From: Candidatus Woesearchaeota archaeon
GTDB taxonomy: Archaea; Nanobdellota; Nanobdellia; Woesearchaeales; UBA525
Direction of reading: 5' to 3'
Assembly (NCBI GenBank): GCA_027371725.1
Contig: DAHXMN010000030.1
Coordinates: forward strand, 1 to 7,612
DNA length: 7,612 nucleotides
Shown here: positions 5,747-7,612 of the stretch, piece after piece
How positions within the stretch are numbered: position 1 is the stretch's first letter
Layout: each line of letters begins with the position of its first letter
The notes under the pieces: model-generated
Seen by the model: the letters and a program-made list of their open reading frames with translations, nothing else
Told to the model about the DNA's origin: nothing
The model's database searches: none
Made by a program: the position numbers and the translations under genes

Positions 5747-6265
5747 ATGGCGCAGGGACGACGCGGCACAGGCGACAGCAAGGGAACGGTCATCTATGCC
5801 ACGTCGCACGCTCTCGTCGTCGAGCCGCCCGCGCCCGATTCCTTCTCGCCCGTCCCCTTCTCATCGTCCAATTTCCCATCTTCCAATGCAGCCGCGCCCG
5901 TCCCGCTCTCGATCTTCTCGTCCCGGCTGAGCGGCCTCCAGGCGATCGTCCGCTACCTCCACGACGCGAGGAAACTCCCCTTCTCGGAGATCGCCTCCCT
6001 TCTCGGACGCGACCCGCGCACTGTCTGGAGTTCGTACGCGCAGTCGCGCGGCGTCGCGTTCCGCTACGAGGAAGATGGCTTCGTCGTGCCCCTCGCGCCG
6101 TTCGCGCGCCGCGACCTCTCCGTCCTCGAGACGCTAGTGGCCTATCTCAGCGGGCTCGGCTTCCCGAACGCGGAGATCGCCAGGATGCTCGGCCTCGATC
6201 CCCGCACGACCTGGACGGTCAAGCGCCGCGCCGAGAGCAAGCGCATGACGGAGGCGGTCCCATGA
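5747..6265 (+). CDS. DNA-binding protein with two tandem helix-turn-helix repeats
   Basis: The protein is 172 aa from ATG 5747 (AGGG six bases upstream). GTG 5702 would add 15 residues and has GAGG only three bases away; either start is possible. The first 50 residues are Pro/Ser rich. Two homologous repeats follow. Repeat 1 (about 51-102) reads VPLSIFSSRLSGLQAIVRYL, then LPFSEIASLLGRDPRTVWSS. Repeat 2 (about 113-165) reads VPLAPFARRDLSVLETLVAYL, then FPNAEIARMLGLDPRTTWTV. The E-I-A-x-x-L-G-x-D-x-R-T-x-W core is a sigma-like HTH with the recognition helix at DPRT, seen in small archaeal proteins (typically DRTIW). It lacks sigma regions or an enzyme domain, so I infer a transcription regulator. 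Its TGA overlaps the ATG of the surface protein at 6262 (ATGA), and the repeats at 5589-5677 lie upstream, suggesting autoregulation and control of its partner. Confidence 0.85.
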   Translation: MAQGRRGTGDSKGTVIYATSHALVVEPPAPDSFSPVPFSSSNFPSSNAAAPVPLSIFSSRLSGLQAIVRYLHDARKLPFSEIASLLGRDPRTVWSSYAQSRGVAFRYEEDGFVVPLAPFARRDLSVLETLVAYLSGLGFPNAEIARMLGLDPRTTWTVKRRAESKRMTEAVP

Positions 6266-6987
6266 ACCGCTCCGTCTCCCTCACGGCCGCGCTCGCGCTC
6301 CTGCTCGTCGTCTCACTCATCGCCCTTCCGCTCGTCACGGCGGCGCCGACGGGCGCAGGAATAACGTACAACAGCACCGAGACCGTAGCGCCGGCGGCGG
6401 CCGCCTCGCTGACGACGGCGGGGGGCAGCTTCACGACGCTGGTGCTCAACGCGACGACGCAGACGCCGCGCTGGAAAGCGTACGTCGGTAACGTCACAGG
6501 CACCTTCACGCTGCAGAACGCGCAGAACTACACGATCTACGACTGGCTCGGCTCCTACACTGCGGGCGAGGTCTACGCCTCGAGGAGCGGCAGCGTCGAC
6601 TGGAGCACGGTCGGCTGCGTCCAGAACGCCTCGGTGACCGCCGAAGACGCGGCGCTGAACATCAGCGAGGCGAGCGTGGACAGCATCAACAAGACCTTCA
6701 ACCGGACCGTGCACCGGGGCTTCTATGTCGGCACGACGCGGATCGCGAACAGCACGTGCCGCGCCATCGCCACCTATGTCAACAGCTCGGCGCAGGCGTC
6801 CAGCGAGAGCGCGAAGTTCCAGGAGGTCCTGCTGCAGGACAACGCGTCCGACCTCGTCTTCACCGCGCTCCTCGACCCCGCCACGCTCGGCTTCAACAAC
6901 CGGCCGTACGACTTCCAGATGATCGTCCCCGAGGACGAGTATGCCTCGGTGCCGCACACCTACTACTTCTGGGTCGAACTGAGCTGA
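6262..6987 (+). CDS. Secreted Asn-sequon-rich surface protein (paralog 3)
   Basis: The protein is 241 aa from ATG 6262. GGAGG at 6250-6254 gives a seven-base spacer inside the end of the HTH gene, and the ATGA overlap implies translational coupling. Residues 1-27 form a signal peptide (LALLLVVSLIALPLVTAA). The mature protein has WKAYVGNVTGTFTL (71-84), YTIYDW (90-95), Cys119 and Cys166 (47 apart, as in the 3409 protein), DSINKTFNRT, FYVGTTRIANSTC, FQEVLLQDNASDLVF and YDFQMIVPE, then HTYYFWVELS. It carries about eleven sequons in the mature part. It is the closest relative of the 3409 protein. It is extracellular and probably glycosylated; its role is unknown. No terminator hairpin follows, only a T5 run (7005-7009) overlapping the next promoter. 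Confidence 0.88.
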   Translation: MNRSVSLTAALALLLVVSLIALPLVTAAPTGAGITYNSTETVAPAAAASLTTAGGSFTTLVLNATTQTPRWKAYVGNVTGTFTLQNAQNYTIYDWLGSYTAGEVYASRSGSVDWSTVGCVQNASVTAEDAALNISEASVDSINKTFNRTVHRGFYVGTTRIANSTCRAIATYVNSSAQASSESAKFQEVLLQDNASDLVFTALLDPATLGFNNRPYDFQMIVPEDEYASVPHTYYFWVELS

Positions 6988-6994
6988 GACCCTC

Positions 6995-7002
6995 AAATAT
7001 AA
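6995..7002 (+). promoter_or_regulatory. TATA box for the metallopeptidase-like gene
   Basis: AAATATAA at 6995-7002 starts eight bases after the stop of the 6262 gene. Transcription about 25 bp downstream would begin near 7025, so the mRNA would have only about ten bases before ATG 7035. That fits the absence of a ribosome-binding site. Confidence 0.55.
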
Positions 7003-7034
7003 CGTTTTTAATCCAGTTCCTCTTCTCCCGCTTC

Positions 7035-7586
7035 ATGCCTTCCGTCCAATCGCGTGCCGCGTCCTCTTCTCCTCCGTCGAGCCCTCCTCCGTCGAACCTT
7101 CCTTCCCGTCGCATCTCCCTCCACGATTCTCTCGAGGGACTGATCCTTGCACCTCAGACGTCTTTCCCTGCGTCTTCCCTCTCTCCCGAACGCTCTTCGA
7201 CGCCAATCCCTGTCTTCGAGGAGCCATCGACTACCGATCTTGGCGCCTACTTCCGTCGAGAGAGGGAGGACCCCTATGTGGTCGAGTCCCGCTACCGTGG
7301 GCAGGAACCTGTCGATGCGCAGAAACCCGATATCCATTTTGTCGACTCTTCCGTCATGGGCTCGTCGACGCTCGGCCTCCATTTCACCGGCACGAACATC
7401 ATCTGGATCAACGACGCGCCGCAGTTCGCGCCGTACGCCGGCGACGTCATCAGGCATGAGATGGGCCATTACCGCTACACCGACCCGACCGTCTCACGTA
7501 CGGAGAACGAGATCAGGAACCGGCTCTACACCTTTTCCGTCACGCGCGACTCGACGCAGCTCGCGTTCGGGGCATACCATCCCTGA
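7035..7586 (+). CDS. Small protein with HEMGH zinc-metallopeptidase motif
   Basis: The protein is 183 aa from ATG 7035; the open frame reaches further upstream, but that part overlaps the 6262 gene in a non-coding-looking frame. The TATA box at 6995-7002 supports this near-leaderless start. Residues 1-65 are Ser/Pro rich and probably disordered. The C-terminal half holds a compact domain: DIHFVDSSVMGSSTLGLHF (99-117), IIWINDAP (122-129), then VIRHEMGHYRYTDP (138-151). H141, E142 and H145 form an HExxH zinc site; E157 or E159 downstream could be the third ligand. This fits a minimal zincin-like peptidase, similar in outline to ImmA/IrrE-type or small archaeal HExxH proteins, but the family is not certain. 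No signal peptide or membrane segment is visible, so it is probably cytoplasmic. Substrate unknown; regulator cleavage or envelope-protein processing are guesses. Confidence 0.75.
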   Translation: MPSVQSRAASSSPPSSPPPSNLPSRRISLHDSLEGLILAPQTSFPASSLSPERSSTPIPVFEEPSTTDLGAYFRREREDPYVVESRYRGQEPVDAQKPDIHFVDSSVMGSSTLGLHFTGTNIIWINDAPQFAPYAGDVIRHEMGHYRYTDPTVSRTENEIRNRLYTFSVTRDSTQLAFGAYHP

Positions 7587-7597
7587 GCGCCGATCAG

Positions 7598-7605
7598 AAT
7601 ATAAT
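7598..7605 (+). promoter_or_regulatory. TATA-like element at the right edge
   Basis: AATATAAT at 7598-7605 follows the stop at 7586 and resembles the box at 6995-7002 in form and in distance from the preceding stop. It probably drives a + strand gene beyond the window. Confidence 0.4.
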
Positions 7606-7612
7606 CTTTGTT

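Overview
The window looks like archaeal DNA, most probably from a GC-rich DPANN-type archaeon. The reasons are TATA-like AT islands 20-40 bp upstream of several starts in otherwise GC-rich DNA, a nearly leaderless gene, GGTGA/GGAGG ribosome sites, a tandem helix-turn-helix protein of a type I associate with small-genome archaea, a short C-terminal domain with a DFANWI signature, and a set of secreted Asn-sequon-rich proteins. The lineage is an inference; no rRNA or tRNA gene is present. All convincing intact genes lie on the + strand.

Layout. (1) 1-336: the 3' end of a secreted or surface protein gene. (2) 337-636: intergenic DNA with a perfect 9-bp hairpin and a TATA box. (3) 637-2001: a coiled-coil protein with a Ser/Pro linker and a DFANWI C-terminal domain. 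(4) 2002-2360: a promoter region with a perfect 7-4-7 inverted repeat just after the TATA box, then a leader of about 180 nt. (5) 2361-3149, 3409-4164 and 4176-5114: two paralogous secreted proteins and one membrane-anchored, Cys/Asn-rich surface protein. They are followed by a strong double-hairpin terminator at 5153-5195. (6) 5236-5581: a probable frameshifted gene remnant on the - strand. (7) 5589-5677: a very AT-rich regulatory region with three copies of a 15-bp repeat. (8) 5747-6265 and 6262-6987: a two-HTH regulator whose stop codon overlaps the start of a further paralogous surface protein. (9) 7035-7586: a small protein with a HEMGH metallopeptidase motif. A TATA-like site at the right edge suggests another gene beyond.

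How it fits together. Four of the eight coding genes (1-336, 2361, 3409, 6262) belong to one family of secreted glycoprotein-like proteins, and a fifth (4176) is an anchored surface protein. This is therefore a cell-envelope gene cluster. The DNA-binding protein is translationally coupled to one family member and preceded by repeated motifs, which suggests a local regulatory circuit that may switch or tune the surface proteins. That circuit is the most interesting hypothesis here, but it rests on layout and repeats only.
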